NCBI GenBank assembly: GCA_025934735.1
Contig: JAICWP010000004.1
Span: 186,001-250,000 of the forward strand
DNA length: 64,000 bases
DNA from: Terriglobales bacterium
GTDB taxonomy: Bacteria; Acidobacteriota; Terriglobia; Terriglobales; Acidobacteriaceae
Direction of reading: 5' to 3'
Every line of letters begins with the position of its first letter. Position 1 is the stretch's first letter. The translations under genes were made by a program, and so were the position numbers. Shown here piece after piece: positions 17,847 through 27,057 of this stretch. Below the pieces are notes generated by a model. It was not told where the DNA came from, made no database searches, and saw only the letters and a program-made list of their open reading frames with translations.

Positions 17847-18329
17847 ATGCTACGTAAACTTCTGTACACCAACAACGATGCGGTTCTCACTATCGTTCGG
17901 CTTGTCCTGGGCGTCGTGTTCTTCGCTCACGGCGCCCAGAAGATGCTGGGCTGGTTTGGGGGTTATGGCTACGGCGCCACCATGGGATTTTTTGAGCACA
18001 ACGGCATTCCTGCAGGGTTCGCGTTCCTGGCGATTGCCGCTGAATTCTTTGGCGGGATCGGATTGCTGCTGGGGCTGCTCAGCCGCGTGGCTGCCTTTGG
18101 CATTACCTGCAACATGATTGTGGCCATCGCCACTGTTCACCACCATTTCGGCCTGTTCATGAACTGGACTGGCCAGCAGAAAGGGGAAGGCTTCGAATTT
18201 CACCTGCTGGTGCTGGCGATTACTTTCCTGATCATGGTTCGTGGGGCCGGGGCCTTGGCGCTCGACCGGCTGTTGAGCCGGAATCTCTCTGAGAAAGGTG
18301 AATCCAGGCCGCTGGCGAGGGCGGTTTAG
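17847..18329 (+). CDS. DoxX-family membrane protein
   Basis: This 160-residue integral membrane protein has four hydrophobic segments and the DoxX family features RLVLGVVFFAHGAQKMLGWFGGYG at the start and AIAAEFFGGIGLLLGLLSRVAA in the middle. DoxX homologues are linked to quinone-dependent oxidations and, in other bacteria, to a membrane complex against oxidative stress. AGGAGATGAACT precedes the ATG. It follows the pirin gene by 90 bases and probably shares its MarR control. Confidence 0.88.
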   Translation: MLRKLLYTNNDAVLTIVRLVLGVVFFAHGAQKMLGWFGGYGYGATMGFFEHNGIPAGFAFLAIAAEFFGGIGLLLGLLSRVAAFGITCNMIVAIATVHHHFGLFMNWTGQQKGEGFEFHLLVLAITFLIMVRGAGALALDRLLSRNLSEKGESRPLARAV

Positions 18330-18386
18330 GGCTGCCGTCCCGCCGGCTCTCCGGCGGATGTCTCGCCCCTGAGTCCTGTCTACGGC

Positions 18387-18827
18387 CTACTGTTTTACTT
18401 CTACGTCTACTTTTACTTCTGGGGTCGCAACTGCGACCGTGCCGTAGAGCGGTCAACGCTGCTTGAACGCGCTTATCAGGCGCTCACCCTCCTGCCGGCT
18501 CACTCCTTCCAGCCGGAATTTCACACGCACGGAATTGAGCAGGCTCACGTCGGGACGGACTGGCCGCGAGCGATCCTGCGTGCTGGTAATCTCCACCGCC
18601 ACCTTCTTCAGCGGCAGTTGCTCGCTTTTGGCGATCACCTGCACCAGTTCCACGCCACACGCCGCAACCGCCGCCAGAAATACTTCTACCGGAGTGATCT
18701 CCTCGCCCGGACAGCCATTCTGCTCTGGCCCATCCACCACCACGTGGTGGTTGCGGGCACTGCACAGCACCCGCCCAAAGGTTTCCGTCGAAGCCGCACT
18801 CACCGTGTACTGCCGCACCTCGGCCAT
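18387..18827 (-). CDS. Selenocysteine-containing OsmC-family protein (Sec at second Cys position)
   Basis: A simple ORF call stops at TGA 18453-18455 after 124 residues, at AFKQR, leaving the OsmC fold without its last strands. Reading TGA as Sec continues as U-PLYGTVAVATPEV and stops at TAG (18387-18389), giving 146 residues, the normal family length. UPLYGTV aligns with the OsmC C-terminal motif CPVYRTL, so U125 replaces the second Cys. The first Cys is present as Cys57 (AAVAACGVELV). The 68-residue spacing equals that between U68 and C136 in the OsmC-like protein at 4058-4531. A perfect 6-bp hairpin follows 14 bases after the TGA. The gene lies 60 bases downstream of the RND pump on the same strand. 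A truncated pseudogene is the alternative, but the continued family match past the stop argues against it. Confidence 0.85.
18423..18438 (-). promoter_or_regulatory. Putative bacterial SECIS hairpin (OsmC-like gene 2)
   Basis: On the minus strand GGTCGC (18438-18433) and GCGACC (18428-18423) form a perfect 6-bp stem around the loop AGTT. The loop begins 21 bases after the TGA and has G as its second base, as expected for a SelB-binding bacterial SECIS. Confidence 0.65.
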
Positions 18828-18887
18828 GCTTCCCTCCGCAAATACTCCCTATTGTAATTACTGGCCGTGGAGAGACTCTGGCCTGTG

Positions 18888-21800
18888 CTAGTCGGCGGTG
18901 TGGGCGGCGGCTTCGCGAGTGGTCATTTCCCTAACCTCGCCGGCGCCCCTGCGCGTCGTTAGGCTCTTCACGATCACATAGAGCACGGGAATGAAAAACA
19001 AATTCAGGATGGTGGAAACCACCATGCCGCCTACCACGGTCGTGCCCACGGAATGGCGGCTGGCCTGTCCGGCGCCGGAAGCGAACACCAGGGGCAGCAC
19101 GCCCAGGATGAAGGCAAACGAAGTCATCAGGATGGGGCGCAGGCGAATGCGCGCCGCCTCCACCGCCGCTTCGGAAATGGAGAGCCCACGCCTTCGCAAT
19201 TGTTCCGCAAACTCCACGATCAGAATGCCATTCTTGCTGGCCAGGCCGATCAGCATCACCAGCCCGATCTGGCAGTAAACGTCATCCAGGAGGCCGCGCA
19301 TGGCCTGCGCTCCCAGCGCTCCCAGCAGCGCCATGGGGACGCCCAGCAGGATGATGAAGGGCAGGGTGAAGCTCTCATACTGCGCCGCCAGCGTCAGATA
19401 AACGAACAGCAGGCCAAGCCCGAACAGGCGGATGGATTGCCCGCCTGACTTGATCTCTTCCAGCGACAGTCCCGTCCACGAATATCCCATGCCGAGTGGC
19501 AAAACTTTTTTCGCCAGCTCCTGCATGGCGTTGATGGCCTCGCCCGAACTGTAGCCGGGCGCCGGCGAGCCATCGATTTCGGCGGACCGGAACAGGTTGT
19601 AATGGCTGATGATCTGCGGCGCCGTGGTTTCCTTCACCGTCACCAGGTTCTCCAGCGGCATCATCACGCCCTTATTGGAGCGCACATAGAACTCGCGAAT
19701 ATCGCGCGGCTGCGAGCGGAACTGCTTGTCCGCCTGCACATACACCCGGTAGCTGCGGTTATTGAAGTCGAAGTCATTGACGTAGGCCGAGCCCATGTAC
19801 ACCTGCAAGGCGTCGCTGATCTGGCTGAGCGGCACGTCCAAGCTCTTGGCCTTTTCGCGATCAATGTTGACGACAAATTGCGGGTCATTGGCCGTAAACG
19901 AGCTGAACAGGCCGCGTAAATCCTTGCGTGCGTTGCCTTCGCTCACCATCTTCTGGGTGGCATCGTAAAGCGCGTTGAGCGTGGTTCCACCCTCGTCCTG
20001 CACTTCGAACTGGAAGCCGCCGAAAGTGCTCAGGCCTTCGATCGGCGGCGGCTGGAATGGTATGACCATGGCCCCGGAAATGGCGCTTAAACCGCCACGC
20101 AAGCTGTTGATGACCGCATCCGACGACTGATCCTTTCCCTTGCGCTGGTCCGTGGGCGCCAGATTGATGAACAGGATGCCGCGGTTGGGGCTGGCGCCGG
20201 CGAAACTGAATCCGGCCACGCTGAACACGCCCTGGATGTTTTTATTACGCGCCAGCACCTGCTCGACCTGGGTCATGATTTTCGAGGTGTAGTCCAGCGA
20301 AGCGCCTTCCGGCGACTGCACTGTGACCATGAAGTAACCCTGGTCTTCATCCGGGACGAAGCCCGTCGGTACCTTCTTGAATACCCAGAAGGTCAAGCCT
20401 AAGCCGACGAAAAATACCAGCAGCAGCGCCCAGCGGAAGCGCAGCGCCCGGCGCGCCGAATGGCGGTAGGCATTGGTGGCGCCGTGAATTGCGGCCTCGA
20501 CGCCGGAGAAGAAACGCCCCTTCCTGGTTTCGCCGCGCAGAATAAGCGCCGATAGCGCGGGGGTGAAGGTGAGGGAGTTGAACGCCGAAATGATGATGGA
20601 AAAGGCGATGGTCAACGAGAATTGCTTGTACAGCAACCCGGTCGTGCCGGGGAAAAAGGCCACCGGCACGAACACCGAAACCAGCACCAGCGAGGTGGCA
20701 ATTACCGCGCCCGTGACCTCGCCCATGGCTTCCGAGGCCGCCACGTGCGAATTGATGTGCTCCTCGCCCATGTGGCGCTTGACGTTTTCGATGACCACGA
20801 TGGCATCGTCCACCACCAAGCCGGTGGCCAGCGTGATGCCGAACAGCGTCAGCGTGTTAATGGAAAAGCCCAGCAGCTTGATGAAGGCGAAGGTTCCCAC
20901 CAGCGAGACCGGGATGGTGACCGCCGGAATCAGCGTGCTGCGCCAGTCCTGCAGAAAGAAGAACATCACCAGCACCACCAGAGCGATGGCGAGCAGCAGC
21001 GTGTAGAGCACCTCGCGGATGGATTCGCCCACCACGGTGGTGGTGTCGAAAGCGATGGCGTACTTCAATCCCGGCGGAAAAAACTTTGAGAGCCGCGCCA
21101 GTTCTTCGCGGGCGGCTCGATCCACATCTATGGCATTGGCCGTGGGCAATTGCATCACGCCGATGCCGATTGCCTGGTAACCGTTATAGGCCAGGTTGCT
21201 GTTGTAAGCCTCCGCCCCCAGTTCGGCCCGGCCCACATCGCGCAGGCGGATCAGGCTGCCGTCGCTGCCTGTTTTGAGAATGATGTTGTTGAATTCCGAG
21301 GCTTCGCTCAGCCGTCCTAGCGCGCGCACGCTGATCTGATACACCTGGTTTGGCGGCGCCGGCTCGGCTCCCACCTGGCCAGCGGCAATTTGCACGTTCT
21401 GTTCCCGCAGCGCGTTGACCGCGTCGCTGGCGGTAAGCCCGCGCGCCGCCAGACGCACCGGGTCCAGCCACAGGCGCATGGAATACTTACGCTCGCCGAA
21501 GATCATCACGTCGCCGACGCCCGGAATCCGCTTCAGCGCGTCCTTGACGTAAACATCGATGTAATTGCTGATGAACTCGTTGCTGTACTGGTTGCGGTCG
21601 GAGTAGAAGCCTGCCGCCAGCACGAAGGCACTGGAATTCTTGGTGATGGTGATGCCGGAAGTGTTCACCTCCGTAGGCAGCCGCCCGGTCACTGTAGAAA
21701 TGCGGTTCTGCACGTCCACTGCGGCCAGATCCAAGTTCCGCGACAGGTCAAAGGTGACGGTAATCTGGCTGGCGCCATCATTGGTGCTGGCCGAGGTCAT

Positions 21801-22034
21801 GTAGCGCATGCCTTCGACGCCGTTGATTGCCTGTTCGAGAGGCGTCGTGACCGCTGTTTCCACGGTCTGCGCGTTGGCTCCGGTGTAGAAGCTGGTAACA
21901 GTGACCTGCGGCGGCGCCAGCTGAGGATACTGCGCGATGGGCAGCAACGGAATGCACACTGCTCCCGCAATCACGATGAACAACGAGCTCACCGTGGCAA
22001 ATACCGGCCGTCTTATGAAGAAATCAACGAACAC
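18888..22034 (-). CDS. RND efflux pump permease (HAE1 family)
   Basis: This 1048-residue inner-membrane protein is a full-length AcrB/MexB-type multidrug exporter. It shows the N-terminal MFVDFFIRRPVFATV, twelve predicted membrane segments, two large periplasmic loops, the proton-relay Asp pair in TM4 (GLVVDDAIVVIENV) and the HAE1 marks GIALATGL-like and GLASKNGILIVEFAEQLR in the second half. It starts at GTG 22034. The adaptor gene is 110 bases upstream on the same strand. An outer-membrane TolC-like channel is not encoded here, so the pump must borrow one. Downstream, 60 bases away, lies the Sec-OsmC gene, which could be co-transcribed. Confidence 0.95.
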   Translation of the reverse strand: MFVDFFIRRPVFATVSSLFIVIAGAVCIPLLPIAQYPQLAPPQVTVTSFYTGANAQTVETAVTTPLEQAINGVEGMRYMTSASTNDGASQITVTFDLSRNLDLAAVDVQNRISTVTGRLPTEVNTSGITITKNSSAFVLAAGFYSDRNQYSNEFISNYIDVYVKDALKRIPGVGDVMIFGERKYSMRLWLDPVRLAARGLTASDAVNALREQNVQIAAGQVGAEPAPPNQVYQISVRALGRLSEASEFNNIILKTGSDGSLIRLRDVGRAELGAEAYNSNLAYNGYQAIGIGVMQLPTANAIDVDRAAREELARLSKFFPPGLKYAIAFDTTTVVGESIREVLYTLLLAIALVVLVMFFFLQDWRSTLIPAVTIPVSLVGTFAFIKLLGFSINTLTLFGITLATGLVVDDAIVVIENVKRHMGEEHINSHVAASEAMGEVTGAVIATSLVLVSVFVPVAFFPGTTGLLYKQFSLTIAFSIIISAFNSLTFTPALSALILRGETRKGRFFSGVEAAIHGATNAYRHSARRALRFRWALLLVFFVGLGLTFWVFKKVPTGFVPDEDQGYFMVTVQSPEGASLDYTSKIMTQVEQVLARNKNIQGVFSVAGFSFAGASPNRGILFINLAPTDQRKGKDQSSDAVINSLRGGLSAISGAMVIPFQPPPIEGLSTFGGFQFEVQDEGGTTLNALYDATQKMVSEGNARKDLRGLFSSFTANDPQFVVNIDREKAKSLDVPLSQISDALQVYMGSAYVNDFDFNNRSYRVYVQADKQFRSQPRDIREFYVRSNKGVMMPLENLVTVKETTAPQIISHYNLFRSAEIDGSPAPGYSSGEAINAMQELAKKVLPLGMGYSWTGLSLEEIKSGGQSIRLFGLGLLFVYLTLAAQYESFTLPFIILLGVPMALLGALGAQAMRGLLDDVYCQIGLVMLIGLASKNGILIVEFAEQLRRRGLSISEAAVEAARIRLRPILMTSFAFILGVLPLVFASGAGQASRHSVGTTVVGGMVVSTILNLFFIPVLYVIVKSLTTRRGAGEVREMTTREAAAHTAD

Positions 22035-22144
22035 GCCCGATCGCCCCTAGCTTTGTAGCGCCGGCATCTCGCCGGCCGTTCCGAGTGCGTCTCACCCTGA
22101 TCCGAAATTGTTCTTACGGTCGGCGTCAGCCGACGGTCGGCGAC

Positions 22145-23251
22145 TCATTTCACCGTGACCGGCGCTCCATCCGCCAGAGTCTGCGTCCCCGAAACAATGA
22201 CCTGGTCTCCGGGTTTGATCCCCGCCAGCACGGTGTAGCTGCTGTCGCTAATATCGCCTACCTGCACCGGAGTCTGTCTTGCTATGGTGCCCTTGGGGCC
22301 CTGCTCGGCCACGAACGCGAAGTACTGGCCGCTGATGCGGGCTATGGCCGTGACCGGAATCATCAGGCCAGGATGCGAGTTCCACACTACGCGCGCCCGC
22401 ACGAACTGGGCGGAGCGAATCTCCCTCTTAGGGTTGGTGATGAGCGCCTTGGCCAGAACCGACTGCATTCCCGTATCCACCTGCGGAGAAATGAAGGTGA
22501 TCCGCGAGCGCGCCAGTACCGTGCCCGCATCGCTCACGATGTCCACCGGCAAACCCACGCGCAGCCCTGTGGCCCGCTCCAGCGGCACCTGGATATAAGC
22601 CTCCAGGTCCGTGTTGCGATCTACCGTGGTCAGCATGGTGGAAGTGGTCACCCGGTCGCCCACGTGCACCGGAATATCGCCCACGATGCCGGCGCTGGGC
22701 GCCACCACCTCGTAATACTGAAGCTGTACCTGCTGCTCCTTCACTTGCGCGTTCAGCGAGGCCAGGTCGGCCTGGGCGGCGTCGTAAGCCGTCTGCGCCT
22801 GGTCGAGGTCCTGGCGGCTCACCACCCCGGCCGCATTCAATTTCTTTGTGCGTTCCAGTTGGGTACGCGCCCACTCCAGGTTGGCTTGTTTTTGCCGTGC
22901 GCTAGCTTCCGAGCTGTTTACAGTGGCCCGCTGCTTCAGCGGATCAATTTCCAGAAGCGGCGCGCCCTGGCGCACTTGCTCGCCCGAGCGTACGAAAATC
23001 CTGGTGATCTGCCCTTCGACCTGCGGCTGGATGGTGGCCGAGTTGCGCGACTTGATCGTGGCCACGTATTCGCTGGTGTCCTGCACCGTGCGCAGTGCTG
23101 CCGGCATGACCTTCACCTGGGCCGGAGGCGGCGCTTGCATGGAAGCAGCCACATTGCCTCCGCTGCAGCCGCTGAGCATTGTCGCGGCCCCGAACCCCGC
23201 CAATACAACTCCCCAGGAAACTAAAGAGACTGCGTGGTTTTGCTTCTGCAT
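22145..23251 (-). CDS. RND efflux periplasmic adaptor lipoprotein (MFP)
   Basis: This 368-residue membrane-fusion protein links the RND pump to an outer-membrane channel. It has a lipoprotein signal (ATMLSGCSGG, Cys acceptor around residue 29), the first barrel-sandwich half (SRNSATIQPQVEGQITRIFVRSGEQVRQGAPLLEID), a long coiled-coil hairpin with Ala/Gln/Leu-rich helices, the second half (APSAGIVGDIPVHVGDRV), and the beta-barrel and C-terminal domains (PGDQVIVSGTQTL). ATG 23251 has AGGAAATC upstream. It is transcribed before the pump gene. Confidence 0.94.
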   Translation of the reverse strand: MQKQNHAVSLVSWGVVLAGFGAATMLSGCSGGNVAASMQAPPPAQVKVMPAALRTVQDTSEYVATIKSRNSATIQPQVEGQITRIFVRSGEQVRQGAPLLEIDPLKQRATVNSSEASARQKQANLEWARTQLERTKKLNAAGVVSRQDLDQAQTAYDAAQADLASLNAQVKEQQVQLQYYEVVAPSAGIVGDIPVHVGDRVTTSTMLTTVDRNTDLEAYIQVPLERATGLRVGLPVDIVSDAGTVLARSRITFISPQVDTGMQSVLAKALITNPKREIRSAQFVRARVVWNSHPGLMIPVTAIARISGQYFAFVAEQGPKGTIARQTPVQVGDISDSSYTVLAGIKPGDQVIVSGTQTLADGAPVTVK

Positions 23252-23452
23252 ACCCGATTTCCTGCACCTGCGCCTAGCCGCCCCAAGCGGTTTTCGGAGG
23301 TGGATAAACGATGTTCCAGTGTCTCAGAAATATTGCTGCCAAGGGAAGTGCGTACGTCACAAATGTAAGGCGTCGCAAGTCTCTGTGACACGCAACCCCT
23401 GTTATGTCAGGCGTGAGTCGGCTCGGCTTGGCGGAACCCGGCAAAAATTGCA

Positions 23453-25387
23453 CTATGCCCTAAGCACCTGGTCCAGCAACTGCCCTATGGCGCGGTCGGC
23501 CTCCAGGATGGAGCTGCGGTGGTCCATATTCCCGGAGAGGTCGGTATTGGCGAAGGCAATTCTGCCAAACGGCTCGGCGCGCAAAACGTCGCGTGGCGAC
23601 GGCTTGCCATCCTTGCCGTAATACCACCCCGGTTGCGGGCTCAAATAGGCGTGGCCCCAGCGGTTGAGCACGATGCCGGCGATGTCGCGCTTGGGGTTAA
23701 GACCCGCCCTCGAGAACATGTCGTCAAATTGCTGCCGGATCTGCCGCTCGTAATCGCGAAATGAAGTCGAGATCAACTGGTAGCGGCCACGATGCCCCTG
23801 CTGGTCGGTCGGCAACCCGGGAAAAGGGTAGATCACCTTTAGCGTGAGCACGATAGGCTGCTCCGGGCTGATTGTGGGCGAATCGGCGCCGCATAAGGCG
23901 ATCTTTCGCACCTGCATGTAGCTGCCCACGCCCTCAAACCAGCGGCAGCCGGTTATGCCCAGTTTGGCCAGAAAATTCCAGTTCCGCACCGCCACGTTAA
24001 CCATCATGGCGGGCGAGCGGTAGAACTGCCCGTAAGCCTCGCGCTGAGCCGCCGGCAGGTCGCGAACAATGTGCCTGGTGGTCCACGAACCACCGGCCAT
24101 AACCACGCTGCGTGCTTTTACTCGATAGACCTTCGCGCCTTGCGTGTAGACGACGGTCACCGTTTGTGACTTCTCCGGTCCGCCATCATGCTGCACCCAC
24201 ACTACTGTCGAGTTCAGCCGGAGCCGGGTGGGCGAGCCCTGCCGGTCGAGGATGCCGAAATTCACTGCGCCGCGGCACACATCTTCCACGGTGTCGCTCC
24301 CGGAAATGGAGCCGGGCAGCAGCGTTTTTGTGATCAGCCGGGCAAAACCGGCGTTCCCTCCGGGAAACATCTGGTCGCCAGTGTCGTCCGGCAACGGGTG
24401 CAGCATGTCGGGAGCATAGGCGGAGAAGGCGGAGAGTGCATCCGGTCCCAGGCCAAAGCCGCTGCCCTCGTCGGAAAGGTAGGTGCGCACCGCCTCGCGG
24501 CTCACGCCATACCGGTCCATCAGGTGGTCTTCCAGGGTGACCGTATCGAGTTGGCGCGATACCGGATCGCCATCGTATTGCGGGCGCGGCTCCTGCCAGC
24601 CCTGACGAGTCGAGCCAGTCAGAATCTTCATCCACTCCGCCCGCGTTGCCTCCGGGATGGGCGCTCCCTGCAGTTTCTTGCCCAGCGGGTCAATCACCCA
24701 CAAGCCGGGCTTCTGCCCGAATTTAGCGCCAAAGAAGATTCCGTACTGGCCGCGATCCATGCCCGGTGAACCGTAGGGCGTGGTGCTCACCGTCATCTCC
24801 GGGCCCGGCCCGCCCCACTTTTGATATTCGAGTTTGGGCTGCTTGAGTCCAACCGACTCGTAGAAACGTCCAATGAAGCTGTAGGGGTAGGGCACGGGAT
24901 AGAACGCCGAGCCCTGGTGAGCTATGAGGCGGTGGCCATCCACCTCGAACTCATTGCGTTTAGCCTCGCCGCCGAAGATAGGGTGGTCATCCAGGACCAG
25001 GCACTTCATGCCTTCCCTGGCGCGCCGCTTGAAAAACAGCGCCGCCGCTAAACCGCTGATTCCGCCGCCCACGATCACGCAGTCATAGGTTTCGTGTGTA
25101 TCCACCACTTCGGCCGGCAGCGTGTCATAGGCGTGGTCGCGAATCTTGTGTCCCGCGGTCAGCACCGGGAGCGTGTTGCCGTTGGAATCGGCGTAGTCGC
25201 CGACTCCGCCCGGCCCGCCCCAGTCCTCTCCCTGCGCCGCCGCCTTGGCCAGCAACTCGGCGGGCGTGAGCGGGGCCAGCAGCAGCGCCCCGGATGCCAG
25301 CAGCGTGGAATTCAGAAAATCCCGCCGGGTGATGCCCTGCTCCATCCCCAGCGCCTTGTCCCCGTTTTCGTGCTTTGTGTCTCCCAT
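23453..25387 (-). CDS. Spermidine dehydrogenase-like FAD protein, Tat-exported
   Basis: This protein of about 644 residues carries a twin-arginine signal (ITRRDFLNSTLLASGALLL) and an FAD-binding motif (YDCVIVGGGISGLAAALFF). The segment FGGEAKRNEFEVDGHRLIAHQGSAF, the length and the Tat signal match the spermidine dehydrogenase family of Gram-negative bacteria, which oxidises polyamines in the periplasm. Its natural substrate is not proven from sequence. ATG 25387 follows GAGAGGCG; the upstream-extended frame lacks a credible start. It is followed by the RND efflux genes on the same strand, 200 bases away. A second amine-oxidase-type flavoprotein lies at 32845-34140. Confidence 0.85.
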   Translation of the reverse strand: MGDTKHENGDKALGMEQGITRRDFLNSTLLASGALLLAPLTPAELLAKAAAQGEDWGGPGGVGDYADSNGNTLPVLTAGHKIRDHAYDTLPAEVVDTHETYDCVIVGGGISGLAAALFFKRRAREGMKCLVLDDHPIFGGEAKRNEFEVDGHRLIAHQGSAFYPVPYPYSFIGRFYESVGLKQPKLEYQKWGGPGPEMTVSTTPYGSPGMDRGQYGIFFGAKFGQKPGLWVIDPLGKKLQGAPIPEATRAEWMKILTGSTRQGWQEPRPQYDGDPVSRQLDTVTLEDHLMDRYGVSREAVRTYLSDEGSGFGLGPDALSAFSAYAPDMLHPLPDDTGDQMFPGGNAGFARLITKTLLPGSISGSDTVEDVCRGAVNFGILDRQGSPTRLRLNSTVVWVQHDGGPEKSQTVTVVYTQGAKVYRVKARSVVMAGGSWTTRHIVRDLPAAQREAYGQFYRSPAMMVNVAVRNWNFLAKLGITGCRWFEGVGSYMQVRKIALCGADSPTISPEQPIVLTLKVIYPFPGLPTDQQGHRGRYQLISTSFRDYERQIRQQFDDMFSRAGLNPKRDIAGIVLNRWGHAYLSPQPGWYYGKDGKPSPRDVLRAEPFGRIAFANTDLSGNMDHRSSILEADRAIGQLLDQVLRA

Positions 25388-25522
25388 GAATTCGCCTCTC
25401 AGGCCGGCGTCGTGCGGAGAGGCTTCAGCCTGGAAGTATCCCGCGTGCGCTACGTCGCATTTGACGAGCGCCACCGCCGCCCCTGAACATGTAAAAATAC
25501 TCTGTCGCGAGGAAATCGAAGA

Positions 25523-26488
25523 ATGAAATATCGCCAGCTAGGCAAAACCGAATTGCAGGTCAGTGAAATCGGCTATGGAGCGTGGGGCATCGGGCAGAGC
25601 GAGTGGATGGGAGCCGACGACGAAGTTTCCCTCAAGTCCCTCAAGGCTGCCCGCGAGGCGGGCATCAATTTTTTTGATACGGCACTGGCCTATGGCATGG
25701 GCCACAGCGAACAGCTTCTTTCGCGCGCCTTCGGCGCATCCAGCGAAGTGATTATCGCCAGCAAAGTACCGCCCAAAAACTTCATCTGGCCGGCGCAGCC
25801 TGGAGTCCCCGTGCGCGACGTCTTCCCGAAGGAATATGTGTTTTCCTCTCTCGACCGGACACTGAAGAACCTGGGCCGCGAAACCGTGGATCTGTACCAA
25901 TTTCACGTGTGGAACGATGAATGGGCAAATGATGAAGAATGGCTTTCTACCGTGCGCGAAATCCGCAGCTCTGGTAAAGCCCGCTTTGTTGGCATTTCCA
26001 TCAATGACCACCAGCCCGCGAATTCGCTCAAAGGCCTGGCCACAGGCTTAATTGATGCGGTGCAGGTCATCTACAATATGTTCGACCAGTCCCCCGAAGA
26101 CGAACTTTTCCCCTATTGCCAGAAGCACAAGATCGGCGTTCTGGCCCGCGTTCCCTTTGACGAAGGCAGCCTCACCGGCAAGATCCGTCCTGACACGAAC
26201 TTCCCTGACGGTGACTTTCGCCACCAGTACTTTGGCGGGGATCGCAAACAGCAGGTCTGGGATCGTGTGCAGCGTCTGACCAAGGATGCCGCCATTCCTG
26301 TGGAGCAATTGCCGCAGTTCGCCCTGCGCTTCTGCCTGAGCCAGCCCGCCCTGTCTACCGTCATTCCGGGCATGCGCACGCCGGCCCATGTGGGTTCTAA
26401 TGCCGCAGCGTCTGATGCTGGTCCCCTCTCGCCGGCTTTGCTGGCGAAGATTCACGCCCACCGCTGGGTCCGCAACTTTTACGACTGA
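25523..26488 (+). CDS. Aldo/keto reductase
   Basis: This 321-residue (beta/alpha)8 oxidoreductase uses NADPH to reduce carbonyls. The catalytic tetrad can be placed: Asp and Tyr in FFDTALAYGMGHSE, Lys in VIIASKVPPKN, and His in LYQFHVWND. The C-terminal half (ALRFCLSQPALSTVIPGMRTPAHVGSN) forms the NADP-binding part and is typical of the YghZ/YajO-like AKR groups. The start ATG follows GAGGAAATC. It is divergent from the spermidine dehydrogenase gene over 135 bases, so shared control is possible. Confidence 0.92.
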   Translation: MKYRQLGKTELQVSEIGYGAWGIGQSEWMGADDEVSLKSLKAAREAGINFFDTALAYGMGHSEQLLSRAFGASSEVIIASKVPPKNFIWPAQPGVPVRDVFPKEYVFSSLDRTLKNLGRETVDLYQFHVWNDEWANDEEWLSTVREIRSSGKARFVGISINDHQPANSLKGLATGLIDAVQVIYNMFDQSPEDELFPYCQKHKIGVLARVPFDEGSLTGKIRPDTNFPDGDFRHQYFGGDRKQQVWDRVQRLTKDAAIPVEQLPQFALRFCLSQPALSTVIPGMRTPAHVGSNAAASDAGPLSPALLAKIHAHRWVRNFYD

Positions 26489-26604
26489 AGACGCACCACG
26501 ATCGCGACGCTGCTGTCTTTGCGTAAAGGGTAAAAAAGCTCAAACCGCTGTTCTTGCAAACCCCGCCTGCATTCACTAACGTAGGTGCAGTCGCTGGCCT
26601 TCAC

Positions 26605-26690
26605 GCCCGGGTGGCGAAACTGGCAGACGCACGGGACTTAAAATCCCGGGTCCCGAGAGGGACGTACCGGTTCGATTCCGGTCCCGGGCA
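26605..26690 (+). tRNA. tRNA-Leu(TAA)
   Basis: The acceptor stem GCCCGGG (26605-26611) pairs with CCCGGGC (26683-26689), the discriminator is A at 26690 and CCA is encoded at 26691-26693. The anticodon stem CGGGA/TCCCG encloses the loop CTTAAAA, giving anticodon TAA. The T arm is CCGGTTCGATTCCGG. The long variable arm (GGTCCCGAGAGGGAC) is typical of a class II leucine tRNA. Confidence 0.97.
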
Positions 26691-26829
26691 CCAACTCTGC
26701 GCGCATTGCGCCCCCGGCACACTCCGCGATTCCGGAACCTCTCCCTGTTATACAAATGAGAACAGCCTCGATGCGCAACATAGTTGTGGGTTGCCTGCTG
26801 CGTGACCTTTGGACGATGTTTATGGCTCA

Positions 26830-26851
26830 TGTGTTCCTATTTACGAACACA
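26830..26851. promoter_or_regulatory. Inverted repeat upstream of the TonB receptor
   Basis: TGTGTTC (26830-26836) and GAACACA (26845-26851) form a perfect 7-bp inverted repeat with an 8-base spacer, in the 364-base gap between the tRNA and the receptor gene. It could be an operator for the receptor. The rest of the gap shows no gene or recognised riboswitch. Confidence 0.4.
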
Positions 26852-27057
26852 CCGTAGAAGCTGGTTACGTTGTTTTAAATTCGGAGTTACTGCTGGATAT
26901 GCGAATCCGGAGTGTCGCGCTCACCTCGGCGACTAAGTGCATGAAAAAGCTGTAGCCGCTCTCTCCTATTCTGTGGAACCTCGCTTGCACTCCGCACGGC
27001 GGACGTATTTACCTCGGAGTCTTCGGCCGAGAACGTCACATCTATCGAGGTGCACGA

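Noticed and set aside
18453-18827. Truncated or decayed OsmC pseudogene
   Set aside because: Sequence after the TGA still encodes the expected C-terminal motif and ends at a normal family length; a decayed gene would not keep this.
26554-26805. 83-codon frame over the tRNA
   Set aside because: It covers the tRNA-Leu gene and has no coding features.
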